64,000 bases of DNA from Bidens hawaiensis. Taxonomy: Eukaryota > Streptophyta > Magnoliopsida > Asterales > Asteraceae. Position 1 is the first letter of the stretch. Each line of letters opens with the position of its first letter. The position numbers and the translations under genes were made by a program. The notes beneath the pieces were generated by a model that did no database searches, was not told the origin of the DNA, and saw only the letters and a list, made by a program, of their open reading frames with translations. Where the stretch lies: positions 29,456-93,455 of the forward strand of contig JAIQDT010010076.1 of NCBI GenBank assembly GCA_021521415.1, in the 5' to 3' direction. Of the stretch, positions 22,304 to 33,102 are shown in pieces.

Positions 22304-23554
22304 ATGCCTCCCCGACGCGCTGATAACACTGACCCTGCCGAGCTGGCCAACATTATCGCACAGCAGATAGCTGCTGTCCTTCCTGGAATGGTGACCCAAA
22401 TCGCCCAGACCATGCAAGAGGGAGTTCAACCCGCTGCAAACCAAGACCAGAACCCGAACGCTAATGCAACCGATCGACATTACAAGGCCTTCCAAAGTGC
22501 CCGACCGACGAACTTCGAAGGATCTGAAGGCGCTGCTGGTCTTCTACAATGGTTCGAAAAGATGGAAGTTACGTTCGATATCGTTGCTTGCCCGGAAAAT
22601 CTGAGAGTCCGCTATGCTGCAAGTATGTTCCTCAAGCGCGCTCTAAACTGGTGGAACAACGAAGTCAGAACTCGTGGCCGTGAAGCTGCCAACGCTTTGC
22701 CCTGGACCGAATTCAAGGAAGTCGTCACCCGAGAGTTCGTACCCCGTAGCGAGCAACAGAAGCTCGAAGCAGAGTTTTGGCAACATAAGATGGAAGGGGC
22801 TGACTACCAAGGATACACCGAACGTTACCACGAGCTCGCCCTTTTGGTACCACATATGGTTACTCCCGCAGAACGTGCTGTTGAAGCTTACATCCGTGGC
22901 CTTCCCGATTGCATGCGCGCCATCCTCATCGCAGCTGATCCCCAGACGGTCCAAGCCGCTGTTCACCTCACCGCTCTTGTGGCCCAGAGCCTAATCAAAG
23001 CCGGCCAACTATCTGACGAACCGAATCGCAAGAAGCAGAAGGTCCTTGCCGCCACCACTACTGTCACTCAAGCTGTTCCCCTGAACACAGTTGCTCCTGA
23101 TGCCTCCAACAGACCCCGAGCGGGATACGCCGGTGCCCATCCCAAATGCCACACGTGCCAACGTCATCACCCCCAGGGAGTCCAATGCTACAGATGCACA
23201 AATTGTGGACGACTCGGTCACCTAGCTAATACCTGCAGATCTGCACCTGCCGCCGCCAACAACGCCGCCTCCAACGCAAGAGCCTGTTACGAGTGTGGAG
23301 CCACCGATCACCTCAGGAATCGCTGCCCCCGCATCACCTTCGAAATTCCTCCTGCAAGAGGACGCGTTTACAGGATCGGAGCCGCCGCAGCCCAACAAGA
23401 TCAAGACGCCGCTCCAGGTATGTTCTCTTCCTTTCCTTTCGACACGATTCTAACCCTTTTCTCCTTGCTCTCTTCTTACGACTTTAACCCTTGCCGGAGC
23501 TGCTCGCCTTTGACCCCTACACGCCCGCACAACTATTTTAACTCGAATTCTTGA
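22304..23554 (+). CDS. Gypsy Gag polyprotein with two zinc knuckles
   Basis: Gag packages element RNA. The likely start is MPPRRADNTDP at 22304; the frame is open from 22196, but the upstream 36 residues are leader-like. It contains the retrotransposon Gag fold (AASMFLKRALNWWNNEV, then EFVPRSEQQKLEAEFWQ, then YIRGLPDCMRAILI) and two CX2CX4HX4C knuckles, at about 23195-23236 (CTNCGRLGHLANTC) and 23285-23326 (CYECGATDHLRNRC). The normal continuation into protease is missing. After QDQDAAPG a donor-like CCAG/GTATGT (23416-23423) appears and the frame ends 45 residues later in low-quality sequence. The frame is intact, so Gag may still be made. Confidence 0.92.
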   Translation: MPPRRADNTDPAELANIIAQQIAAVLPGMVTQIAQTMQEGVQPAANQDQNPNANATDRHYKAFQSARPTNFEGSEGAAGLLQWFEKMEVTFDIVACPENLRVRYAASMFLKRALNWWNNEVRTRGREAANALPWTEFKEVVTREFVPRSEQQKLEAEFWQHKMEGADYQGYTERYHELALLVPHMVTPAERAVEAYIRGLPDCMRAILIAADPQTVQAAVHLTALVAQSLIKAGQLSDEPNRKKQKVLAATTTVTQAVPLNTVAPDASNRPRAGYAGAHPKCHTCQRHHPQGVQCYRCTNCGRLGHLANTCRSAPAAANNAASNARACYECGATDHLRNRCPRITFEIPPARGRVYRIGAAAAQQDQDAAPGMFSSFPFDTILTLFSLLSSYDFNPCRSCSPLTPTRPHNYFNSNS

Positions 23555-23943
23555 CAATACCACTTATGATCAACACACTTTCCACTATTATCACTACTAC
23601 ACTTTGTACACTAAGCACTATTACACGAACCACGCACAAACGCAATACTCTCGTATCCCTCACACTATGACCAACGAGCAAACGTGCTTCACGACCGATC
23701 GAACTATTTACGCATTATACTGCTGCCGCTTATGTGATTGCCTGGTTATGTGATTATGTGTAGAGTTTTCCCTTAAGCACTTACGCGATGGAGTGACAGT
23801 TGCAAGGACGATGCAAGGTGAAATAACGATTATAGTCCGGAATATAATTGTTAAGTCACAGGTGCGTACGTATGCAGATGTTCCATCATGGTACTGTGAG
23901 TCCTGAGCCCAATATTCGTGGAGTAAGGGGCTACTCAAAGAAT

Positions 23944-23998
23944 GTCGAAGGAGTGGTGGGTACGCCGCTGGTACACCCTATATATAAACCCCTTCGAC
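23944..23998 (+). repeat. Hairpin module M3
   Basis: Arms GTCGAAGG (23944-23951) and CCTTCGAC (23991-23998), perfectly complementary, flank a 39-nt core. The core has GGGTACGCCGCTGGTACACCC in place of the GGGTTA variant, allowing an inner GGGTAC/GTAC-CCC stem. Confidence 0.88.
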
Positions 23999-24103
23999 AG
24001 GGCGTGTGTAGTTCTGAAGCGGGTATTGGAGGTAGGGACTTGTGGTAGTAAAGTGTGTCGCAAGTCTTGAACCCAATGGCAGTTGAGAGAGTATTCAAGG
24101 AAT

Positions 24104-24158
24104 GTTGTAGGAGTGGTGGGTACGCCGCTGGTACACCCTATATATAAACTCCTACAAC
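24104..24158 (+). repeat. Hairpin module M4
   Basis: Arms GTTGTAGG (24104-24111) and CCTACAAC (24151-24158), perfectly complementary, flank a 39-nt core (24112-24150). Compared with M3, two arm positions changed and both partners changed with them. Confidence 0.88.
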
Positions 24159-24270
24159 TGGAATTGAATATGATCGAATACGAAAATTGGAAATTTAGGG
24201 CTTGTGAGGGGAGTAGGAGTGTCACTGTGAGTCCTAGTCCATGATCAGCGGAAAGGAACATTCGGGTAAA

Positions 24271-24325
24271 GTTGAAGGGGTGGTGGGTTAGCCGATGGTA
24301 CACCCTATACATAAACCCCTTCAGC
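24271..24325 (+). repeat. Hairpin module M5
   Basis: Arms GTTGAAGG (24271-24278) and CCTTCAGC (24318-24325) pair fully with one G-T pair, around a 39-nt core (24279-24317) with GCCGATGG in place of GCCGCTGG. Confidence 0.86.
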
Positions 24326-24585
24326 AGTACGTGGATGCGCCCGAAGCAAGTCTTGGGTGAATGCTCATAGTTTTGTGTTTGGATGAACTAAGTTGCTCTA
24401 ATCACTAGGATCGCGAATGTACTATTTATGCTCATGAACTCACTATTTGAACCACTATGCGCAATTTATTTTCTCTCTTGGATTGATTACTCTATCTCGA
24501 ACCAAGTTATCTCATGCTCAAATTTCATGATATTTAAAAGTTAATATAGGCCATTTGGACGTTATGCATGGAAAGGAGAAATTCT

Positions 24586-24657
24586 CAAATTACGATGAGG
24601 GAGTGGTGGGTTAGCCGATGGTACACCCTATATATAAGCCCCCTCCTCGTTAATTTG
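24586..24657 (+). repeat. Hairpin module M6
   Basis: Longest arms: CAAATTACGATGAGGG (24586-24601) and CCCTCCTCGTTAATTTG (24641-24657). They pair along their whole length except one mismatch and one bulged T. The core (24602-24640) is again exactly 39 nt, with GCCGATGG. Confidence 0.86.
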
Positions 24658-24758
24658 CGAATCCCTGAAAGTGCACATCAAAAGAATGACCTGTATTGAT
24701 TTGGTAGAATCTATTTCATAAGTTGGACCGTGTGCTTGAATTTCGGGACGAAATTCCC

Positions 24759-24773
24759 TAAAGTTGGGGAGAC
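24759..24773 (+). other. Polypurine tract of the Gag-only element
   Basis: TAAAGTTGGGGAGAC directly abuts the TGTAAC start of the 3' LTR at 24774. Confidence 0.85.
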
Positions 24774-26990
24774 TGTAACATCCCGAAATTTAACACGGTG
24801 ACCAAAAATCTATCTTTCGTAAATAAATGATATTTTCATTATTTTAAAAGATTTCAGATATTTTATTTAAAGTTATTTTATAAAAGTTTTTAGAAAAATG
24901 TTTCGTTTTATAAATTTTATGAACTCGACCCGTCTTGACCCGTAGGAAAAACCAACCCGAGCCAAAACCCGAACCCAAGAAACCGAGTATATAAACGTAA
25001 GTTCAAGACAACTCCCCCATTTTCTCTTCTTCTCTCCCACTCCCACACCCAAACGCTCTCATTCTAGAGAGAGAAGCTAGAGAGAGAAAGTGTTCAAAAC
25101 GCAAACCCGAGCCCGGAATCTTGTAGCAATTCGTTTTTGGTAAGTCCCTCTCGAAAATCATCCGTTTTCATAACCATTTTCGGCCTCAAATCGAGCAAAA
25201 ACACCCATTTTCGTTTCTAGAGTTTTCGGGTCAAAAACCGTCTTGTTTTGGTGTCAAAATGCAGGTCTTTGTGTATAAAAACACTAGGAATCATTAGTTC
25301 TTTCAATCCCGAGCATTTCCATGTCAAAAACTTCGATTTTGGGTGAAAAATCATGAAAATCGCGAAATCCCGTAGGTTTCTCCGTCGCCCGGCTTGAAGG
25401 TGTCGACTCAGGACTCATTCGGTCGAACCAGTCGACCGAACCAGTCCATTCGACCGAATAGGGAAGCAACCGAATGGTCTCCACCTCATTCGACCGAATG
25501 AGCTTTGTATTCGACCGAACGAGTGTCTATTCGACCGAACAAGTGCCATGTTCGACCGAACGAGTTTTCCCAGCTGGTTCGACCGAGTGTGTGTCTAGTT
25601 CGATCGAGTGTGCCTCAGATTCGACCGAATGTGTGCCTATTAGACCGAATCAAGCCAGAACCAAGCTGTTTTCGTCTTTAAAACCTAGGTTTTGCTCGAG
25701 GTCGCGTAAGCTCGTTTTCTTAGACTTATAACGCGTTGTTAACCTTATATATATGTCAAATTCTAGGCTAAGGAGATCTATTGTAGCACCATCCTAACCC
25801 GAGATCAAGGTGAGTTCATAACCCCTTTTTAACTGTATTGCTTTATCAAACCACGGGGTGGAAATATGCAAAAACACTTTACTTCAAAACCTTTACACAC
25901 TGTTTTCTCTGCTTTTACTCGCTTTCACTTATAACTTAACGTAATGTAAGCACTATCACAATTACTTTACTTACTCTACAAATTGTATTACTCTATGAAC
26001 TGCTGCTCTATGAACTGTTGCACTATACATGTTCGCTCTACGCGCTATTGCACTATGAACTATATGCTCTCTATACTGTTGCTCTATGAACCACGGCCAC
26101 TATCACGACTGCTTTGGGTATCCTGCGGGACCCATGTAAGTCTCGCTCCACTACTGACTCGACGGCCTTGGATTCTGTGTGAATCCATGTAAGTCTCGCC
26201 TCTCTCTCGCGTGGCCTCTTATGTGTATTATGTGTTATTACTTGCTCTTTTGGTCTATCTGTTATGTGCAATTATCTCGAGTATTATGAACTATTGCGTT
26301 GCCTCACACACATCGTAACTCTGGACTCTCCTCTCCACTCAATGACCCACGTGCACGCTTTTCGCGCACTATTATGAACTGTAATGATCCACGTACCCGC
26401 ACTACGCTTTTACTTATGATCTGTCTTCTCACTTTGGATTTATAAACCAAAAAGCACAACAAAATATGCTGTAGGAGTGGTGGGTTAGCCGCTGGTACAC
26501 CCTATATATAAACCCCTACAACCTATTTTGGTGCGCTTGTTCTTTTTCTAACTATTTTTCCTAAAAACCGGGATCATACTCAAACATGGTAGAACAAGTT
26601 GTAGGAGTGGTGGGTTAGCCGCTGGTACACCCTATATATAAACCCCTACAACTTGGTCTAGCATGCTTGTGTATGAAATCCCTTTTTCTTTTTACCACAA
26701 ACTTATGTTCTCACTCAACTATTTTTGTAGTTGACGTTTTCCTGCATATTTTTAGGTAATGCTGATAGATGAAGAACAGGGATTTCTAGATGGCCTTAGG
26801 AGAAGACCGAAGGCGTAGTACTAGATTTAGTATCTGTTGGACAATTGTGGTGTTATTTGTATCTTTTGAACAATGTAACTTGAATATTTATGTATGCATT
26901 TCATTTAGACTCTTAACCTGTGTTATGGCTTATTCAATCTGCGACTTCGTCCACGCCCTTGGCTTTCCGCCTTTGGCCGGGGGTGTGACA
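24774..26990 (+). repeat. 3' LTR of the Gag-only gypsy element
   Basis: 2217 bp, the same length as the 5' LTR with about nine single-base differences and no indel by eye. It carries the same TATA box (24988-24995), TTCGACCGAA cluster, predicted intron and hairpin modules (26461-26529, 26595-26655). Confidence 0.95.
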
Positions 26991-27278
26991 CATGTCCTCG
27001 GGAATAACATAACCCGGTTTCAAGATAAGACACTCTTTGTCAGTAAATATCGTAGTGTATTTTTCATCACAAATCTGCGATACACTCAATAAGTTATGAT
27101 CAACCTTGTCGCAATAATTCACTTTCTCAAACGTAATGTGACCATTTGAAACTTCACTCTCTTGTGTGATCATGCCCCCAGAATTCCCAGCAAACGCTAC
27201 ATAACCCCCTTGAATATTTCTTACGTTGGTTAATAGGTTGAGATTCCCAGTGATATGACGAGAACATCCGCTATCCAT
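26991..27278 (-). pseudogene. Copia protease, split by the gypsy insertion
   Basis: The aspartic protease that cleaves Gag-Pol. On the minus strand the active site is MDSGCSRHITG (DSG type, usual for Copia), followed by VDHNLLSVSQICDEKY, the conserved C-terminal part. The reading continues into GYVIPEDM, where the CATGT target duplication marks the gypsy insertion; the other half resumes at 19758 as the GAG-pre-integrase region. Upstream a stop separates it from the Gag tail. Confidence 0.87.
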
Positions 27279-27334
27279 GATCCAGTTTTCACCAGAAATG
27301 GTCTTGGATGAACCCTACACACAAACAAAAGTGA

Positions 27335-28200
27335 TTAGTTCCAAAAGGCAGCCCAGGCCTCAGTCTTGGGCACCTTTTGATTTTCTCTTTGATCATTAAC
27401 TTTAACAGATTTCAATTGTTGTTCAGCCACTTGTGAATAAGTTACTGGCTTCCTAGACTTTCGTCTTAAATAAGCTGCCTGAACAATATTTGAATTCTTG
27501 TTTTGAAATATAGGTTCAGTTGGAATGAAATTTGGTTTCACTTGACCGTGTGTCTCATTGACATGAAGAACCTTCCGAGGATTCACATCGGAGAACAAAA
27601 TATGAGTATCATCAGCATACGACACAGGTGGTTTCAGAATCTCCTTGACCACTGGAATTCGCTTAGATTTGTCCTTGATAAAAGGATGAAGATTCTGATA
27701 GTTCTATTGACTACAATTCTTCACAACATGACCTTGTTGACCGCATAAAAAACAAAGTCGCATGTCTACATGATGATGTTTAGAAGTAATCGGAATAAAT
27801 GAAACAGAAGATTGATGATGACTCACATTTTTAGTCATGCTCTTAGCAAACTCATCAGATAAGTCAGATTTCTTCTTTAAATGAAAATATAAATTATAAC
27901 TGTTTGAAAAACTTTTTAGTGTATCTGTTCCAGTTGACTTAACAAAGTTAATCTTCTTAGCTTGTTTTAAAAATTGTTTTGCCTTAGTCAAAGGATCAGA
28001 TTCAACTGAGGTTTTTGTTTGAGCATACACACGTTCAAGTTCTTGAATTTTTGAAGTTTCATTGACAAAAACACTCTCAATAAGTTCAGGTTTGATAATA
28101 CTTATTGGAATATCTTTTTAAGTGAACATTTTATCCATTCCCTTTAACTTAAAAACTTAAGTCGAAGAAGACTTAGAACTCGGAGGATTAATGAAACGCA
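27335..28200 (-). pseudogene. Copia Gag-Pol linker with a second zinc knuckle
   Basis: Two open segments (28030-27704 and 27652-27335) divided by stops. The first carries CFLCGQQGHVVKNC, a perfect CX2CX4HX4C knuckle, near 27710-27755. The second is a lysine-rich linker ending KTEAWAAFWN just before the protease. In large plant Copia Gags this spacer joins the Gag coiled-coil region to protease, so it is part of the decayed polyprotein. Confidence 0.75.
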
Positions 28201-29160
28201 TTAGACCTCATCAGAAATCTTTGGTTTAACTGACTTCTTTGTCCTCACTGGTTTAGTTTTCACAGTTTCTTCCTTGTTTATCTGAGACTTGAATGAACCA
28301 TACACAGCTTTCTCAAACTCTTGAGGTTCGCAAAGAATATGATTAGAACTAGGAATGTTCTTATTCTTGTGTATAATCTCAGGTTCAAACACATCTTCAA
28401 TAATTACCTTGTCAACATTTTCAACAAAGACCTTTTTACTTTCCACATGAGAATTTTGAGGAGCAACTTGGGGTTTGACAATTTCAGGTTTAACCATCTT
28501 AGGTTTTTCAGAAATCACAGATTCCTTTTGAATCAAATCCTCTTCTTTTCTTACAAAAGGATTAATTTTATAATCATTATGAAAAGGTGGTGGAATTTCA
28601 ACAAAACCAATACCTTTCTTTGAGTCTTTTTGTTTCCCAGATACTTCAATAATTTCATTCAACAGAAAAGATGAATTCCTAAATTTCCCCAATTTGTTCT
28701 TCAACTCAAGAACCTCATTCTCAAGCGCAGTTATCTTAGAACGATGTTTCAAGATTTCTTGAAACTTTTGGTCATTAATGGTCATTTTCACAGATAACTC
28801 GGCTTTAAGATCGTGGTTACTTGTCGACAATGAGTCAATCTTTTCTCGAGATCTCCTTTGAGATTCAAGAGATTGTCGATAAGTATCCTTAAGAGAAGCA
28901 ATTTCTCTTATAAGATTATCATTTTGATTTTTCAATGCTTCTAACTTAGAGTTGTTAGATTCACAGTCAACACTTGATGCTTTAACAAATGAAGTAGTAG
29001 ACATAGAATTACTAACCTCATTGATCTTGGCCATGCAAGCAAACATTGATTCAGAAGGCTTGTCGCAAGAGTCGTCAGAATCAGATCCAAAATCATTATC
29101 GGAAGACATCACACTACCAGTAGCATCTTGACAATCTTCATGTAACCCAAACATAACCAA
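28201..29160 (-). CDS. C-terminal Gag region with coiled coil, 319 residues
   Basis: This was once continuous with the upstream Gag: the same frame leads back to a single TAA near 29190 after GNDWS. The N-terminus is acidic (SSDNDFGSDSDDSCDKPSE). About residues 65-155 form a long charged, heptad-like stretch (LEALKNQNDNLIREIASLKD and LENEVLELKNKLG), probably a coiled coil for Gag assembly. Then come proline- and lysine-rich linkers. It ends at a stop near 28201 before the second zinc knuckle. Such long Gag tails are typical of composite-family Copia elements; whether this fragment is translated separately is unknown. Confidence 0.65.
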   Translation of the reverse strand: MVMFGLHEDCQDATGSVMSSDNDFGSDSDDSCDKPSESMFACMAKINEVSNSMSTTSFVKASSVDCESNNSKLEALKNQNDNLIREIASLKDTYRQSLESQRRSREKIDSLSTSNHDLKAELSVKMTINDQKFQEILKHRSKITALENEVLELKNKLGKFRNSSFLLNEIIEVSGKQKDSKKGIGFVEIPPPFHNDYKINPFVRKEEDLIQKESVISEKPKMVKPEIVKPQVAPQNSHVESKKVFVENVDKVIIEDVFEPEIIHKNKNIPSSNHILCEPQEFEKAVYGSFKSQINKEETVKTKPVRTKKSVKPKISDEV

Positions 29161-29213
29161 ATTTGCTTGAACATCATTGCATATTAGCCGTTATGACCAA
29201 TCATTACCATCTG

Positions 29214-30548
29214 CTAACATTGCTTGTGTTGTAGCAGAAGATGGTTTCTTTTCAGCATCACTTCCTCGTGGTGAAGAAGCATTTTGACTTTGACCACGAG
29301 GTCCAGTGTATTCTTTCCTTGGCTTATCACATTCCTTCGCGAAATGCCCAATTCTTGACAAATATAACACTTTACTTTTAATTTGTCAAAACCCAACTTC
29401 TTGTTTAAAGCTGGAAGATCTTTTCCAGTTCTCTGCATGAATCTTTTAACTTTACGAACGATCATCGCCATGTTCCATTTCAAATCCATGATATCTAGAT
29501 CATCTGGATCTATCTGATCATAGTCCTCATCTGTTAAATCACTTGTGGCAATTTTACTACTCACTAAGTTTTCATATGAAGACATAAAAGCTGTCAGAAA
29601 AGCAAAGTTTTGCCCAGCTTCCTTCATATTAACACTAGGTGGTGTAGCAAATGGATTTGTACTTGTCGAACTTCCAGAACCACCCAAATTACCAGCAGAG
29701 TAAAAACAAGCTTTTGGATCATTAAACATTGTTGATTCTTTTTCACTTGCCGCATGAGTAAGAAAAGCAGTGATTGGAGAGATTGTTGAACTGAGAGGCA
29801 TACTTCCACCATAGAAAGCTGGATCTTGATTTTCTTCGGAGGATTTTTGACACTTAAGATCATATTCTCTAGCTTCGATCTTTTGTAGAAATTCAAGTGC
29901 CGTCAAGTCTTCATTCAGAAAATAATCATTCTCTTTCAAAACCATTAGAAATGTTGAGTAGGAACTTGGAAGCACACTCTTGATAGTGTCAATTTTATCT
30001 CTTTCAGAAATTTCCATTTTCATCTTGTCCATTTCAGCAATTAAATGACTAAATCTTGTAGTCATCTCTTCAACTGTTTCTCCTTTCAATAAATTAAAGT
30101 TTCGAAATTGAAACTTGAGCATCACTTTCTTACTTTCAGCTGTGTTTCCCATGCTTCTCATACGCAGATGTTGAAATAAAGATGCACATCTCTTGATACT
30201 ACCAACTTGATGAAAGATATTTTCTGGTAAAGCCATTATCAAAGTAGAATATGCTTTTATCTCGATTTCTAAAGCTTTCTTCTCTTCTTGTGAGTATTGA
30301 GAAACAGCTTTAGGAGTATACCCAATAGTATCATCACCAATCATTGGTGCAACATAAACTTCATCAAGACAATATGAGCAGTCAGGATGAACATATCCCA
30401 AATGTGCATGAAACCGAGGTTCCCACTTGGCGAAGTCACTGAACTTCATCAATCTTGGACATTTAGAATGTGAACCTATCTCGGTATCAAGTTGCAACAT
30501 CTGTTGCATCAACATATTTTGAGACGCTAATGCATACATACCAGCCAT
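29214..30548 (-). pseudogene. Copia Gag N-terminal and central region, frameshifted at the knuckle
   Basis: Starts MAGMYALASQNMLMQQML at 30548 (the frame is open 6 codons further). The central Gag domain is recognisable (EIKAYSTLIMALPENIFHQV, then KVMLKFQFRNFNLLKGETVE, then RFSHLIAEMDKM). The motif IDPDDLDIMDLKWNMAM, common in Asteraceae Copia Gags, precedes the zinc knuckle. The knuckle starts KCYICQE, but a single-base loss near 29348 puts its histidine and last cysteine in another frame, so the RNA-binding motif is destroyed in this copy and the ORF stops at 29214. Confidence 0.87.
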
Positions 30549-30600
30549 CTTTGAAAATCGAATCAAATAATGAAGTATCTTAACGAATCAATGAATAACT

Positions 30601-30660
30601 ATAGCGAACTGTGAACAGTTGTAGCGAACTGTGAACAGTTGTAGCGAACTATGAACAGTT
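30601..30660 (-). repeat. 20-bp tandem repeat x 3
   Basis: ATAGCGAACTGTGAACAGTT is repeated three times with one or two changes, within the Copia leader. Confidence 0.92.
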
Positions 30661-30850
30661 GTAGCGAATCAATCCTTAATAAAATTAAGACTGATCAATA
30701 ACGAAGTCAACTTAACGAATCAAAAGTCAACATAACGAGTCAACTTAACGAATCACAAATAAGGTTAACGAATCACTCAAATGACGAAACAGATAACGAA
30801 TGTAATGAAGGTTTAACGAATCACAAGTCAACTCAGCGAATTGACCAAAT

Positions 30851-30955
30851 GAATTGACCAAGTCAACTTAACGAATTGACCAAACGAATTGACCAAGTCA
30901 ACTTAACGAATTGACCAAACGAATTGACCAAGTCAACTTAACGAATTGACCAAAC
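30851..30955 (-). repeat. 35-bp tandem repeat x 3
   Basis: Unit begins GAATTGACCAAGTCAACTTA and ends CGAATTGACCAAAC. Three copies look identical by eye, so the expansion is recent. Confidence 0.92.
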
Positions 30956-31779
30956 GAATTGCACAGGATTAGTTTAGCGACTCAGATGATAATCAGTAAC
31001 GAACCGCCAACATAAACTTAGCGAATTAAGATAACGAATCAGCTACAGTTGATAGCGAATCAACACTATAGCGAATTATACTATAACGAATCAGGTTGTT
31101 ACAACCGTTTGTAACAAACTCTAACACCTTATGCCACGTGGCAAAGGTTGTTATGACACAAATCCCAAGAAGAACACGTGTCACACGAATCAGTTAATCT
31201 AGTTAACGAACTAGATAACACGAATCAATAACTCACACGAACTGACTAACGAAAAAGGTAACGAATTAAAACTGTTGATAACGAATCACAGATAAAAATA
31301 TAGCGAATCACCAGGAAGAAGATAACGAATCACATTATCTTCAAATCTTCAAACCTTCAAACAAAATTCCAGAAATTATGAAGATTAAACCCAGAAACTT
31401 AATAATACCAAATCTGTAATACACCTTCGTTACTCAATCAAATTGCACAAGTAAAATACCAAAATACTCGTAAACCAATTCCGAATCCAATACACAAAAC
31501 CTCGTAACCAATTAACACCTTAATCAATCCAAATTAACCAAAAATCACACCCCTGTTTCGGACTCAAACCGAAATCAAAACCAAATAACTCAAATCCAAA
31601 TCAAACCTCAATTCCTCTTAACCAAATCTCAACAATACCTTAATAAACACAAATTCACTCTAATTCATCCATAATTCATCCAAATCAAATACCAATTGAT
31701 TCAAAATCAAACAAAAACCGAAAACTAACAAAAATGGAATACTTATAACACCAAATCAAGTGTACAACGAGCACCAACA

Positions 31780-31791
31780 GCTCTGATACCA
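31780..31791 (-). other. Primer-binding site of the minus-strand Copia
   Basis: On the minus strand TGGTATCAGAGC, 2 nt inside the 5' LTR (which starts at 31794 on this strand's inner side). It fits initiator tRNA-Met and fixes the element's orientation. Confidence 0.93.
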
Positions 31792-31793
31792 CT

Positions 31794-32362
31794 TGTTTGA
31801 CCTCCCCGTATACATCAATCAATAACAATAAACACAGATCTCAGATCTGTATATAAGATTAATACGAGTAAGGATCTAGCTCATAATTAACATAGATTCA
31901 GTGTTGTATGTATGTGTATACATTATCATTAAGTTATCAATATTGTTTGTATAATATTAGGTGAAGCTTTTTAGAGATCTAGGCTCTGAAAACTTAACAT
32001 TCAAAAAGCGTTCATTAACGTGAACAGTAGTTCACTATATATAGAAGGCGATCTGGTTCGCTAACATTTCCTAGCGATCCAGCTTCCCCTTCGTTACATA
32101 ACTTAACTTAACGAACCACCCCCTGATTCGTTAACATCCCCTAACGAATCAGGAGGGAATACATTATAATGTCTTAGTTCGCTAACATCTCTAGCGAACT
32201 AGACTTAAACTTAACGAACTAGCCTTAGTTCGCTAACATTCCTAGCGAACTAGACTTAAACTTAACGAACTAGTTCAAAATAAACATTAAATATTACATA
32301 AATCATCAAATATACATTAACGATAAATACAAAGACTCTAGACGCAAAACCGTGCACTAACA
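31794..32362 (-). repeat. 5' LTR of the minus-strand Copia
   Basis: 569 bp, equal in length to the left LTR. The four U3 hairpins are present; here the second is perfect (CTGATTCGTTA/TAACGAATCAG), while the first has one broken pair (TAGCGATCCAG). Confidence 0.92.
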
Positions 32363-33098
32363 AATGTTTAAAATAAACGCAAATATTTTTAACTGGTACT
32401 TAATTTATGTATAATCTAACAATACTATTAAAACAAAATGAAATTTTCACATAGCATCATTATAGAGTGTCCACATTGGATTTCACATACGCAATTCCCA
32501 TAAATACATTTTCCACCAAATTAACATTTATTAAAATGTATAACAATTTATTAAATGCATAAAATCCTCTATTCATTGCTTTTAATTTAATTACCATTCT
32601 AAAATTATATTAACTTATTCATATAAATTTAGAAAGACTAATGTTTGACCTTTTACAATTCTATATAAAATTCTTCATTAATTTTATTTTATAATCATTT
32701 AATTCAATAACAAAAATTCGACTTTATAAATCAATACTATGGCTAAATCTTGAAAAATTATTAAATGCTGAAAGTCATGGACAAATCTTCTAATTTTTAT
32801 ATACATGTATTTCAATTTTAATACTTTAAGTTATAATTTCATTTAAATGAATATAAAATAAAAGTCGTAAATAAAAATTATCATATGAAATAACTGAATT
32901 TACGTATTACATATAATATTTGCTTTATTTTTATTACAATTTCCATACGTGTGGAACACGGGCTCTAACATATACCATATTTTATTAAAAAAAATTATTT
33001 TAATGCAATTCGGTTTTTTAACAAATGGTGAAATTAAAACTTTATAACATATTTTTGTAAATTTCATATAAATGGTGAGAATTGAATTTTGATATTTA

Positions 33099-33102
<4 letters not shown>

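Larger units (their letters stand above)
23555..24758 (+). other. Non-coding 3' interior of the Gag-only element
   Basis: Occupies the place of pol. It has no ORF of note and is built partly from a degenerate ~160-bp repeat holding hairpin modules M3 to M6, which resemble the LTR modules M1 and M2. A phrase like CTTGAACCCAATGG or CCTGAGCCCAATATT precedes some modules. Confidence 0.8.
19759..26990 (+). mobile_element. Gag-only gypsy element (TR-GAG type), 7232 bp
   Basis: LTRs of 2217 bp each at 19759-21975 and 24774-26990 begin TGTAAC and end GTGACA, with a perfect target duplication CATGT (19754-19758 and 26991-26995). A tRNA-Met primer site follows the 5' LTR and a polypurine tract precedes the 3' LTR. 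The 2.8-kb interior encodes only Gag; no protease, RT, RNase H or integrase motif was found. By eye the LTRs differ at about 9 of 2217 positions (0.4%), suggesting about 0.15-0.2 million years at 1.3e-8 per site per year. It must borrow enzymes from an autonomous relative, probably a Tekay/Del-type chromovirus. Confidence 0.95.
30567..31779 (-). other. Copia 5' leader rich in TAACGAAT/TAGCGAA motifs
   Basis: A 1.2-kb untranslated leader between primer site and Gag. It contains dozens of TAACGAAT, TAGCGAAT or CGAACT phrases between 30570 and 31340, including two exact tandem arrays listed separately. The right part (31340-31770) is A/C-rich on the + strand with no clear motif. Confidence 0.8.
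16480..32362 (-). mobile_element. Full-length Copia insertion carrying a nested gypsy element
   Basis: 569-bp LTRs at 16480-17048 and 31794-32362 begin TGTTTGACC and end CTAACA. A perfect target duplication AATGT lies at 16475-16479 and 32363-32367. The primer-binding site and polypurine tract are both present, oriented for minus-strand transcription. By eye the LTRs differ at about 11 of 569 positions (about 1.9%), which at an assumed 1.3e-8 per site per year is roughly 0.7 million years. RT and RNase H are missing, so the element cannot move alone. The long Gag C-terminal part and an extra ORF after pol are SIRE-like traits, but the lineage is not certain. Confidence 0.93.

Noticed and set aside
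21446..24657. Hammerhead ribozyme in the hairpin modules
   Set aside because: The invariant hammerhead core words CTGATGA and GAAA are absent from the 39-nt core on both strands. The modules do not match twister or HDV-type layouts that I could recognise.
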